Assembly: GCF_036850765.1 (NCBI RefSeq)
Contig: NC_089494.1
Location: 228,984,779 to 229,048,778 of the forward strand
Length of the DNA stretch: 64,000 nt
Source: Saccopteryx bilineata
Taxonomy: Eukaryota > Chordata > Mammalia > Chiroptera > Emballonuridae
Direction: 5' to 3'
Position 1 is the stretch's first letter, and every line of letters starts with the position of its first letter. Both the position numbers and the translations under genes were made by a program. Shown in pieces: positions 46,315 to 56,910 of this stretch. A model generated the notes under the pieces. It was not told where the DNA came from, ran no database searches, and was given only the letters and a program-made list of their open reading frames with translations.

Positions 46315-46754
46315 GCCCTGGCAGGTTGGCTCAGCGGTAGAGCGTCGGCCTGGCATGCGGGGGACCCGGGTTCGATTCCCGGCCAGGGCACACAGGAGAA
46401 GCGCCCATTTGCTTCTCCACCCCCCTCCTCCTTCCTCTCTGTCTCTCTCTTCCCCTCCCGCAGCCAAGGCTCCATTGGAGCAAAGATGGCCCAGGCACTG
46501 GGGATGGCTCCTTGGCCTCTGCCCCAGGCACTAGAGTGGCTCTGGCCGTGGCAGAGTGACGCCCCAGAGGGGCAGAGCATCGCCCCCTGGTGGGCAGAGC
46601 GTCGCCCCTGGTGGCGTGCCGGGTGGATCCCGGTCGGGCGCATGTGGGAGTCTGTCTGACTGTCTCTCCCTGTTTCCAGCTTCAGAAAAAGAAAAAAAAA
46701 AAAAAATAGAGACTTCCCTTAATAAAAAAATAAATAAATAAAAATAAAAAATAA
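46315..46754 (+). mobile_element. Young CpG-rich SINE (type 3), plus
   Basis: Intact tRNA-like head (gccctggcaggttggctcag, B box gggttcgattccc), CT segment, body with tcgccccctggtgg at 46580-46593, long A/T-rich tail. Target duplication aaagaaaggaagtgcc on both sides. Confidence 0.95.
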
Positions 46755-46834
46755 AAAGAAAGGAAGTGCCTTTTCAAAGCTTACTTTAATTTGGAGACCT
46801 TTTTTAAAGCACCAGTGCTGTGAGAGGAAGAGCA

Positions 46835-47010
46835 TTGGGTGGAGGGGCCCTCTGTTCATATTCTGCCGTGAATCAATGGGATGACTTTGGGTGTATGTTT
46901 AATCTATTTGTACCTTGCCCCTCATGTAGAAAATGGGGATCTGAACACCCCATGGGCTTGTTCTGAGGATTAGAGGAATTGAAATGTGTCAAGTGCAAAG
47001 AAGAATGTCT
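46835..47010 (+). repeat. MIR-like fragment, plus
   Basis: gatgactttgggtgtatgtt, gtagaaaatggggatctgaac, gttctgaggattagagg: MIR sense pattern. Confidence 0.7.
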
Positions 47011-47061
47011 GTCACAAATTAAATTATTGCATTTTATTTTATGCTATGTTAATATAGTTGG

Positions 47062-47062
<1 letters not shown>

Positions 47063-47095
<33 letters not shown>
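47063..47095. repeat. (ATT)n microsatellite
   Basis: About eleven uninterrupted att units. Similar (aat)n arrays occur in SINE tails and at about 60113-60140. Confidence 0.95.
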
Positions 47096-48117
47096 GTATT
47101 GATATAAAAACATCCAAACTGTAGGAAATTTTTATAAGAGTTCATTAGAGCCAAACAGAGGATACTTTTAGAAACAAGGTCTCAACAGATTAAAAAAGTG
47201 CTTCCCAGAATGACTATTTGCAGTTTATTTTGTGCATTTGGAATTAAGGAGGGAACTTAAGGAAGATTAAATGAAATGGGCAAAAGCAAGGCCAGGACTG
47301 GATTATAGGACAGTTAATAAGGGGATGTGCTCTCTTGAGGGTAGTTACACTTTCGAGTGCTCTGAAAAAGGCCTGTCAGAAGTGCACTAACCAAGGTGTA
47401 CAAAAACAATGGCCAGGGCTTGCCTCATGCAAATACAAATCTTTTTCTAAAGAAGTTGTCGGCTTGGGGTATAAGTACCCACGATGACCTGCCCAGTTAG
47501 GAGTTTACGATCAGCTCACCCTGTGAAGTTACTTTCAGTCTCTGGACTTGTCAGATTCAGTACAGAGCCCCTTTTTTTGTTCACAGCTGAGCCGACTCTG
47601 TGCCAGTTAGCTTTGTGATCTTGGCCCAGCAGGTTCACTTCTCAAAGCTGTTGGGCTCCTGGCCTCCAAGGGGCTCTCGTGTCCCACAGCAGTCGGTGAA
47701 TTCCTGGCTCCAAAACTGGGGAAAACTCCTCAACTGCACATTCAGTAGGCACAGTAACAGACAAGGCACACTTGCAGGACAATGGGGGCACCATCAGGAG
47801 GGGGCTCCCCGCGGGAGGTGAGGGAGCTAGGAACAGGCAAGGTTGCGTGGCCTCCTGCTTCCTGTCACCTTCTCTGCACAGTGCCTTCTCCACCACCCCC
47901 CACTTCTTCCTTGCACCCTGGATCCCTGGAAGAGCTGTACAAAGTGCTCTGAACAGCCAATCCTGGTGGTGTTCATGTCTACAATTTCCAGAAAACAATC
48001 ACATTTCATTAATTTCTTCCAGGAAACAGTTCCCATACAAAAAACCCCCAAAAGACCTAAATTTTTGAGAAAGAATCTCTCTGTTTGCAACGTCTGTAAG
48101 TTCTTGCTTATGGCTTT

Positions 48118-48260
48118 TTCTTTTTTTATTGAATTTATTAGGGTGACACTGGTGAATAAAATTACATAGGATTCAGGTGTACTGTTCTATGATACATCAT
48201 CTGTGTATTGTATTGTGTGTTCACCACCCCAAGCCAAGGCGCCGTCCGTCACCAAGGTCT
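48118..48260 (-). mobile_element. L1 3'-end fragment, minus
   Basis: tttattgaatttattagggtgac, then atacatcatctgtgtattgt and gtgtgttcaccacccc, is the antisense of a common laurasiatherian L1 3' UTR end. Heavily 5'-truncated. Confidence 0.75.
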
Positions 48261-51200
48261 TGCTTATGTTTAACTTCCCCTTCCCGTTAACGATGTTGGC
48301 ACCCTGTCTCCCATGGCATGCGGATGCATTACCTGGGCCTCGATGCACCTTGCCAAGCTGGGAGGGAATAGCTCATGGGCAGCCCACTGGAATCACTGGG
48401 TGCCCAGGGCTGTGCCAATGTGGGAAGAGGAAAGTGGAGGAAGGAGAGTCCTGATCTAAGGGCCAGGAGCAGACCCAACAGAGGCTTCTAGTCCCCCGGG
48501 CAAGCTAATCATTTGACCTCTGACTTGATTAGGAATAGTATTTGGTTCCTAATATCAGAGATCTGACTGTTACCTTCAACAAGAGGCTGTTCCTCTGTCA
48601 CACAGGAGATGTCTAGGGGCTTCTAGAGCTCCACAGCTCCTTCAGCAGCAGACCCCTTGTAGCTTTATGCTCCACCATCCTACATCATTGCTTCCCACAG
48701 CATTCCATACAACACTCTGTCTCCCTCTTACCGGCCAGAGCTCAGCCACACAGCTGCTCCTGGCTGCAGAGGAGGCCGTGTTACTGATGGAGACACTGAC
48801 GGCGGTTTGAGGGTACAGGGAGGGTGAGGACTGTTAGTAGCAGCACAGCCTCCATTGTACTATCCTGAGCAGTTTGCCCTGGCTCCAAACTTGCACACCC
48901 ACCTGGCAACAAAGCACTTCATAAAGCACCATATTTACTCGTTACTCAAATACTCCCCAGAGAACACCAGAAGATTTTTTTTCACCCGTGTTATACTATC
49001 TTCTCCTCAGAGAAATTGTAGTGAATAGAGTTGTCTTTGTGTTGGTACATTTCCAAGGATGCTTTTACTTCACAGCAATGTTTAAACTCCCTTCAAAACT
49101 GAGTCTGAGAATTTACCTGGCAGGTGCAATCATAAATCTGGCTCTGACTAAAGATCTAGGCCATCGTCTTAGCAATGACACCATCTGTCTGGATCCTTTA
49201 TTCATTCAACAACTGTTTGTTAAGCATCTAACCTGCCCAAAACACTGCTAGATATCATTGACCCAAGAACCAGCACGTGCACTATCACTGCCCTCTTGGT
49301 AGAAAATCCACAGGCACTTACAATGCCTGGTGGGGAAGTGTCGAGGGGCCAAGGGTGAGGTTCCCTGGAAGTTCACTGGCAGTGGCCTTGGCCCCATCTA
49401 GGAGTGTCACGAAAGGCTACCAGAGGGGTGACTTCGAGCTTGGGAGCTGGAAGTGAAGCAGCGGTTATTCAGATTGTGAATGACAAAGAAGTCGCAGGAT
49501 CAGAGAAGGATAGATCCTCTCGCCACAGTGCAGAGAATGAATTGGAGAGGGGCAAGTATGGCGGCAGGGAGACCAGCAGTGAGGCCATTGCTTCGTCCAA
49601 GTGAGCAAAGAGAAGCAGAGGCAGCTTGCCTGGAGGGAAGGGGGCGCATCCAAGAGCCGTTTGGATGCCGTTTGGAAGTGGCCTCGAGAGAACTTGGTGA
49701 TTGGTTGATGAAGAGGATCGGTTTGGGATGGGAGGAGGGATTCAGACATGCTGGTGGGTTCCTGGCTTCAGGAGCTCTAGATGCTGATGTGTCCTGGGAC
49801 TGCATAAGATGGGGGACAGGCCAGGACGTGTGGCCTAACCTGCCACTCCGCCTGTGGCCCCAGGACACCAGGTCAAAGGAGAGTACTGCAGGGAGAACTT
49901 CGAGTGAGTTTAGCTCTGGGCAGGTCGTGTTTGAAGGGCCTGCGGAGATAACCAGGAGGAAGTAGCAAGGATGTCCTTCTGGGGTGCAGGGAGACGATTC
50001 TGAAGTCATACCCACACTCTCGCATTTGCCACCCTCAGTGTCGCATGTATAAACGGGGCTGTGCTGGGCTGTGTGATGTGGGCCAGAGGCCCCTTCCTGC
50101 TCCAGCATTCTCTGGGCCACAAATCAGCTTCCCTTCCACCCTCACTGCCGCGTCCCAGGGCTGACGTGCCATGCAGGGGTTGTAGGAGAGCAAAGCACGA
50201 GGGAATCTATCAGATTCTTGTAATCAGTTTAGTTACACAACAAAATTCAGATCAGAGTGGGGATTAGCAGAGGAAGCTTGTGAACAGTGCTTTGAACTTC
50301 CCAGATGAAAGCCTCCTCCCCCATTCACACGAAGAAAGCCCAAGGTATTAAAGCATGACATAAACGCATTGCTACCCCCTGGCCTCGGCGATGCAGCTGG
50401 CTGGGTGACCTGTTGGCATCCTAAATTGCCTTCCCCACATGGCATTCCACCCAGGTCTCCCAGAGGGGAAACGGATTCCGTCCTCAGCCCGCTGCTCCTG
50501 GAATTGCAAGCATTTGGTGGGCCGGCCCCCAGGCCTGCCTTTCCTGGGACTCCCGCCTGCAGCCCGGGAGGGCAGAGTCAGAGAGACACCACTTCCCCAC
50601 CACCTCTGCCTGCACCCCGGAGAGAGAGAAGAGGGGCGGGCCCGACCTGCTGCTGGCGGGTTATTGTTCCCAGACAGAGGCTGTCAGACCCTGTCAGCCT
50701 CAGATACACACTGAGAGCACTACATCCGCGCTCCTGGAATGTGAAGCTGCCCGGCCTCACCTTCTGTGGCCCTCGGTTCAGTAACATGTTGAGTCCCTTC
50801 AGTCTCACTCAGAGCTAACGCCCTCTCTCCCACTCAGAGCCGCTGCGTCCGCAGCACACGTGCACTGCGGCTGTAAATATTGAAGCCGGGCTAACGGGAC
50901 GCGTATCTAGATGGAATTGATGACACTGAGTTGTGTGAGCCGAGTGGGTGTTACCTGTTAGCTCCATGATGAGCTGTGGAGCCAGAAGCTGTGCTTCTCG
51001 GGCCTGGTGGTCATGATGCTGACCTGAGGGCTGGCTGCCTGGGGGAACGGGACAGGGGGCTGGGGCAGGAACGTGACAATTGGGCGGAGTGCTGCTTAGT
51101 TCAGGGCCTGGCTGCTGGCACCATGAAGGTCTTGCCAGGGGCTGCTGCAGGGGTCCCGTGCCCCCCATTCCCCACTCAGTGTACCCAGCCTGCCATAAAG

Positions 51201-51445
51201 GGAAGCCCACTGCACTCCAGGTCTGGCGTGGACTCTTCGAGCTGTGATGCTGCTCCCAGCCTCAGACCCTTTCCTCTGGAAGTCTGTTTTCCTTTGTCTA
51301 CCTGAAATAGCTTAGGTCACAAGGGTGGGGACAGGCGAGGGTACCAGGGGGCCTAGGGGTGGTGGGTGATTTGCTCAGGATCACACAGCAATTGATGGTG
51401 AAACTGAATCTGTAATCCCAGACCTCCCCTTACTCTCCTTCCCTT
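48261..51445. other. Intergenic, no gene seen
   Basis: Includes old LINE-like debris (about 49200-49960). ORFs up to 206 codons (49500-50120, minus) lack recognisable domains and lie over this debris. Confidence 0.5.
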
Positions 51446-51449
51446 TAGT

Positions 51450-51885
51450 TGTTGAATTGTGTCCCCCAAAAAGATATATGGAAGTCCTAGCCCCTGGTGT
51501 ATGTATATGCGACCTTATTTGGAAACAGAATCTTTGCAGATGTAAGCAGGTTGAGATAAGGTCATTAGGGTGGACCCTGCTCTAATGTGACTGGTCTCCT
51601 GTAACAGGAGGGAAATGTAGACCAAGACACAGGCATGGAGAAAAAATATCCATGGGAGATGAGGCAGGGATAGAGCTCTGCTCTCACAAGCCAAGGAGCA
51701 CCTGGAGAAAGCCACCAGGAGCTGGAAGAGGCGAGAGCGTCCCTACATCCGAGCCTTCAGAGGGAGCACGACCCTGCCAATACCGTGATTCAAACTTCTA
51801 ACCTCCAGAACCGAGAACGAATACATTTCTGTTGCTTCTCGTGATCCAGTTTCCACAGCAGCCCTTGGAAACCAATACATCATCC
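51450..51885 (+). mobile_element. MLT1-type LTR (ERVL-MaLR), plus
   Basis: tgttgaattgtgtcccccaa, gcgaccttatttggaaacag, tctttgcagatgtaagcagg and ggtcattagggtggaccctg are characteristic MLT1 blocks. Confidence 0.85.
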
Positions 51886-52104
51886 AATAGCATTTCTGAT
51901 GCAAGAACTGTATGAAATTCTGAACAAAAATGTAGTTTTGTAGAAGCAATAAGAAATGGCTCATTATGGGTTTGGGACATTAGAATACCTACCAGGTCAT
52001 GTTGAGTGTGCAAGTCATCTTCAAGGAGGACCTCTCTGTGCCTCCTCTTACCCTGATAAATACCTTCCATCAAGGCCCAATGATATGAGCTCCTTATCAT
52101 TCTT

Positions 52105-52300
52105 TTTTTTTAAATTTTAATTTAATTTTATTTTATTTATTCATTTAAGAGAGGAGAGAGAGAGAGGAAAGAGAGAAGGGGGAGGAGCTGGAAGCATCAA
52201 CTCCCATATGTGCCTTGACCAGGCAAGCCCAGAGTTTCAAACCGGCAACCTCAGCATTTCCAGGTCAACGCTTTATCCACTGTGCCACCACAGATCAGGC
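52105..52300 (-). mobile_element. Rhin-1-like SINE (short type 1), minus
   Basis: A/T-rich tail at the left, ggagctggaagcatcaactcc body, head ending ccacagatcaggc. Target duplication ctccttatcattctt / ctccttgtcattctt. Confidence 0.93.
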
Positions 52301-52480
52301 TCCTTGTCATTCTTAAACTTTAATTTACAAGTTGATGGAAAGTCAGAGGAGGGATTTCTCCTCTTAATCCTTAATGCTGCCCAACATAATTCTGATCATT
52401 TGCATCTTTAAAATCACAGGGATTTATCAAATTCTATAGCCCATGGGAGTGACCTCTGGGGTTAAGAATTCCTGGTTTAT

Positions 52481-52845
52481 GCCTGACCAGGAGGTGGCAC
52501 AGTGGATAGAGTGTTAACCTGGGATGCTGAGAACCCAGGTTTGAAACCCTGAGGTTGATAGCTTGAGCGTGGGCTCACCAGCTTGAGCACGGGGTCGCCT
52601 GCTTGAGCGTGGGATTATAGACATGACCCCATGGTCGCTGGCTTGAGCCCAAAGGTTGCTGGCTTGAAGCACAAGGCCAGTTGATACAAGGGATCATTGG
52701 CTTGGCTGGAGCTTTCCAGTCAAGGCACGTATGAGAAAGCAATCAAATGAACAAATAGTGTGCCACAACAAGTTGATGCTCCTCATCTCTCTCCTTTCCT
52801 CTGTCTCTCTCTGTCTCTCTCTCTCTCTTTTAAAAAGAAAAGAAG
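52481..52845 (+). mobile_element. Type-2 SINE variant with extra internal modules, plus
   Basis: gcctgaccaggaggtggcac head, B box ggtttgaaaccc, then at least five gcttgagc/gcttgaagc units before the usual gtcaaggcacgtatgagaaag segment. Target duplication aagaattcctggttta / aagaattcctggtata. Confidence 0.92.
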
Positions 52846-52859
52846 AAAGAATTCCTGGT

Positions 52860-54105
52860 ATACATCTGCCTTGTGGCCTCACCCTATCCCAATGACTCCA
52901 TTAAACTGAGTCATTTAATTCAGTGGATTCTGTAAAGAATATAAGATTTGAAATAGAAGAAAATGCTGTGACTCAGGTTTAGAACTGACTGTGGGCTGTG
53001 GGTTTGATTAAATGGATACTTTCCAATTAACCTTAATGTTTATCCTAATTCTCAAGAGATGAATATTATATGATGGCAAATTTTCAAGAATCCATTGGCC
53101 AACTTCTTAAGTTTGTGATGATGTTTCTTACAAGGCATCAGTTGGTGGTTTGCATCCATGGATAGCTGTGTTCAGGCCCAAACACCAAGCAACACTGGTC
53201 CGAGAGAACCCTCACGCCCGCTTTCTTCTGCCAGCCTCACACATCAGCTGAGGGTTAGTTGCCCAAACCCAAATCTTCTGGTTGCATAACTTTGGAAGTA
53301 GTGGTCTTAATACATGTGTTCTATTTTCTTGCCTCACTGCTCTTTGCTGAAGCTTCTTGTTTACTATGGAATTGCTAGTAATCTAAACACATCAAGGGAC
53401 AGTTCTCCCTGCCCCACACGGTGTGATTTGAACTAAGTGGAACCATACCTTTGCTGTCTTCCCAGACCAACAGGTGGAACCAATTTAAAACCTTATGGTA
53501 ATAGCATTGCGTGTGCAGAAACTCCCCTGTGTGTTTTAATGTTCCTCCCAAGGACATCATGTTCTTGCCTGTGTTTTGTCTACCAAAGACAGGCACTGCA
53601 CTCCAAGGGTATTAGGTCTAAACAATTGGCCGTTGCTTAAACCAATTATGGTATGGTCATACAATGCACCCCTATGTAGCCACAGAAAGTCATGCTTTGG
53701 AAGCAAATTTTATGACATGGGAAAATGTTTATGGTCTGCTGTTAAGTGAGAAAGCTGCTTACAAAACAGAATGTACAGTATGAAAACAATGGCGGAAAAT
53801 TTATTTATACATCCATAGAGATTCTGGGAGGCCCCAGCCTGTGTAAGGGACAAGGACATTGCTCCAGCGAACAAGCAGTGACTGAGCCCTCGGCCCAGGG
53901 CTGTGCCTGCTGGGAAGGTCCGTCTTTTTCTGATCACACATGGGCCCGTACAGACTGGCTTCAACCCTGGAGGCTATGGATGAATCTAAATTTTATTCTA
54001 TGTGCTTTTCCATATTTTGCAAAAGTTCTTCAATGAGTATGTGCTACTTTTGCCTAACTAAAATAAAAAGATCTACAATATAACCAAGTTAAAAAATATA
54101 ATTAG
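52860..54105. other. Intergenic, no gene seen
   Basis: AT-rich unique-looking sequence with degraded L1-like text near 53650-54060 (ggtatggtcatacaatgcac...). No coding potential recognised. Confidence 0.45.
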
Positions 54106-54464
54106 ACCCTGGCCGGTTGGCTCAGCGGTAGAGCGTCGGCCTGGCGTGCAGGAGTCCCGGGTTCGATTCCCGGCCAGGGCACACAGAAGAAGCGCCCATC
54201 TGCTTCTCCACCCCTCCCCCTCTCCTTCCTCTCTGTCTCTCTCTTCCCTTCCCACAGCTGAGGCTCCATTGGAGCAAAGATGGCCCGGGTGCTGGGGATG
54301 GCTCTGTGGCCTCTGCCTCAGGCACTAGAATGGCTCTGGACGCAACAGAGCGACGCCCAATAGGGGCAAAGCATCGCCCCCTGGTGGGCATGACGGGTGG
54401 ATCCCGGTCGGGCGCATGTGGGAGTCTGTCTGACTGCCTCCCCATTTCCAGCTTCGGAAAAATG

Positions 54465-54495
<31 letters not shown>

Positions 54496-54497
54496 TA
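54106..54497 (+). mobile_element. Young CpG-rich SINE (type 3), plus
   Basis: The head at 54107-54177 has a perfect 7-bp acceptor-like stem (ccctggc / gccaggg) and 5-bp T stem (ccggg / cccgg). Body with tcgccccctggtgg at 54374-54387, A-rich then (ta)n tail. Confidence 0.95.
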
Positions 54498-54834
54498 ATT
54501 AATGGAATTGTGAACGCTGATTTGATATTAAGGAATTATTTTTTAACTGAGCTAATAATATTGTGGTTGTGCTTTTAAAAGGAGCCATTAGCTTTTAGAG
54601 ATGCATACTGAAATGTATATTGATGAAATAAAGCGATATTTGGGATTTGCTTCAAAATAATATGGGATTTGCTTCAAAATAATTTGCTTCAAAGTTTAAT
54701 AACCGCAAAACCGCACACATGAGCATGGTCCTCCTGATGCCCCTTACCCTGTTTCTGCTTTCTTATTTTGCATAATTCTTGCCACCATTTAACAAACTAT
54801 ATCATCTGCTCATAAATAAGGTCTATTGTTATTC

Positions 54835-54990
54835 TCCCCTCTCACTAGAATGTGAGCATGACCAGGGCAAGAATTTATGTCTGTTTTGTTCATTGGTGGA
54901 ACATAGAAATCCAGTCCTAGAAAAATGCATAGCACATAGTAAGTCTTCATTAAACTCTTGCTGAATGAATGAATAAATGCCACATGTTAT
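54835..54990 (+). repeat. L2 3'-end-like fragment, plus
   Basis: actagaatgtgagcatgaccagggcaag, then gcatagcacatagtaagtc and gctgaatgaatgaataaatg: classic L2 tail. Confidence 0.75.
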
Positions 54991-56335
54991 AGGAAGCCAT
55001 GTAGCTCATGGCCCAGATAGCTGCTGACATACAAGCAGAAGTCAATAAATGCCTATTGAATAGAATGAGATTAAACCGTCATAAAACCTGTCCTAAGGAG
55101 AATTCTGGGAGAGCCTAATTAGAGAGGCAGAATTAGCCCCTTCCCAAACTATTTTTTCTAGTTTTATTGTTTCTTTCCTCACCAGATTTCCAAATCCTGA
55201 GCCGCCCACATAGGAGCAGTGATTTTCTGCTGGTGAGTCAGTGCTAAATGGTTTCTGAGCTGGATGAGCTGAAAACGACTCCCCCCAAATTAGAAAAGGT
55301 TAGCCTTTTAAAGATTCAGAGATTATATCTTGATCTCTTAATAAGGTACAATTAATCATGCCAGTGAACATAATGACCAAGAATAGTTTCCAAGGAGCAG
55401 CCTAGTGCTGGGTAATTATAAATCAGAGGGTTTGATGAGTCCAGGATGCTGCTGGATGGGGCCCCGACGGACCAAGCTGCGCAAACCACGTATCTCACAG
55501 AGGAATAAGGGCAGGAGCGTGCTCTGCGCCTGGTGCTGGCCGCTGCCTCCCCTTGGCGCCCGCTCTGATGCCCGCACTCTCATTTGTCCTTTAGAAGCCA
55601 CTTTGGAATGCTTATTTCCTTATTTCCTGAAATAACAGCCTTTAAGTCTAAAAATAATAATAATTGGCTGCTGAGAGTACAATGTTGAAGCCTCGGTTTT
55701 CATTTGGTTTTTTATCATTTCAATTTGGTTTGGTTGTTTTTGCCTTTTGCAGAGTTCACAGCAACACTGACGTCTTTTTTTTTATCTACTTTTTATTTAT
55801 AGTAAAGCAGTAAGGCATGTTTTGAAGGGTGTTTAGAAAATATGGATGAGTGAAAGAAAGAAAATATTTCAAACTGCCCATAACCACACTGCCAGAGACA
55901 GCCGTAGCCGCCATCAAGTGTCTCATCACCATCTTACTCCATCTCGCGAGCTTCCTTACTTCCTGCCCATCTCCCTCTTTGTTCAGATATCGTACCGTGT
56001 TTGTGGCAATTGTAAGGAGGCGTGTGCCACAGTGAGCAATGAGGACAGTGACACCCTGCTGACTCCCAGTCTTCGCTCCCAGGCACCCACTTCTGCAGGG
56101 AGGTCATCTTCCTCTTGCCCTAGGCTTACAAGAGTTAAACCACAGGCCTCCAGTAAGGATGCTGTGACCCAGGGCCTAAGTGCCACCTGGAAGACATTCT
56201 GGTTCTAGGTCTGTCTCAGAGTTACTGTGAACCTTTAGCTTCCAGAAATCAATGAATGAAAAGAAAATTTACCCATCTTTCATCTGACAGGAATTTACCA
56301 GCTGCCTACTCTTTGCCAATGTTCCCATTATCAAC
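54991..56335. other. Intergenic, no gene seen
   Basis: AT-rich. ORFs up to 120 codons (55846-56208, plus) have no recognisable domain. Confidence 0.45.
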
Positions 56336-56339
56336 TGCG

Positions 56340-56910
56340 CATTACACACCATTACAAAACAAAATGGCTGAAGCAACTATTTACTATTACTTCTTACACA
56401 TTTGTCTTCGGCTGGGCTTTGCCGGGACGTTCTTGCTTTGAGTCTTGTGTCGCTGCAATCATATGCCGCTAGACCAGAAGTCAGCCAAACCCAAAGGCTC
56501 ACCTGGGCTGGACACCCAAGATGCCTCCCTTGAGTTGCAGGAGCCTCTGTGCTCGGCCCTCCATGCTGTGCCTCCTCTTCATGTACTGATTCATTGTCCA
56601 GGCTCCTCCCCTCAGCTCGGCCTTCACAAAGCAAGGTGGCTGCAAGGTGCTCGCACTTCTTACGTGACAACTGGCTTCCAAAGGTGGACGGTAGAAGCTG
56701 CCAGTAGAGTTAAGGGCCATGCCTAGAACAGGGACAGTGTCACTCCTGCCACATTCTATGAGAAACAGCTGTCATAGGACCCACCCAGATGGAAGGAGGT
56801 GGAGAAATAGACTCCACCTCTTGATGGGAGAGTGGCGGTCACACTGCAGAAGTGTGTGAGGGATGGGAAATACATCTCTGGAAACTACAGTCTGCCACAG
56901 GTGGGCACTG
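56340..56910 (+). repeat. Ancient interspersed repeat, same type as 9.7-10.1 kb
   Basis: Contains acaaaacaaaatggctgaag, gggctggacacccaagatgcc, ggtagaagctgccag and aatagactccacctcttgatg. Recognised as an old mammalian repeat but not named. Confidence 0.5.

Noticed and set aside
49500..50120. 206-codon minus-strand frame
   Set aside because: Lies over degraded old repeat-like sequence, has overlapping frames on the other strand and no recognisable domain or splice context.
54106..54180. Apparent tRNA gene
   Set aside because: It is the head of a SINE with CT-rich body and tail, repeated across the window. Anticodon-arm pairing is poor and there is no terminator just after it.
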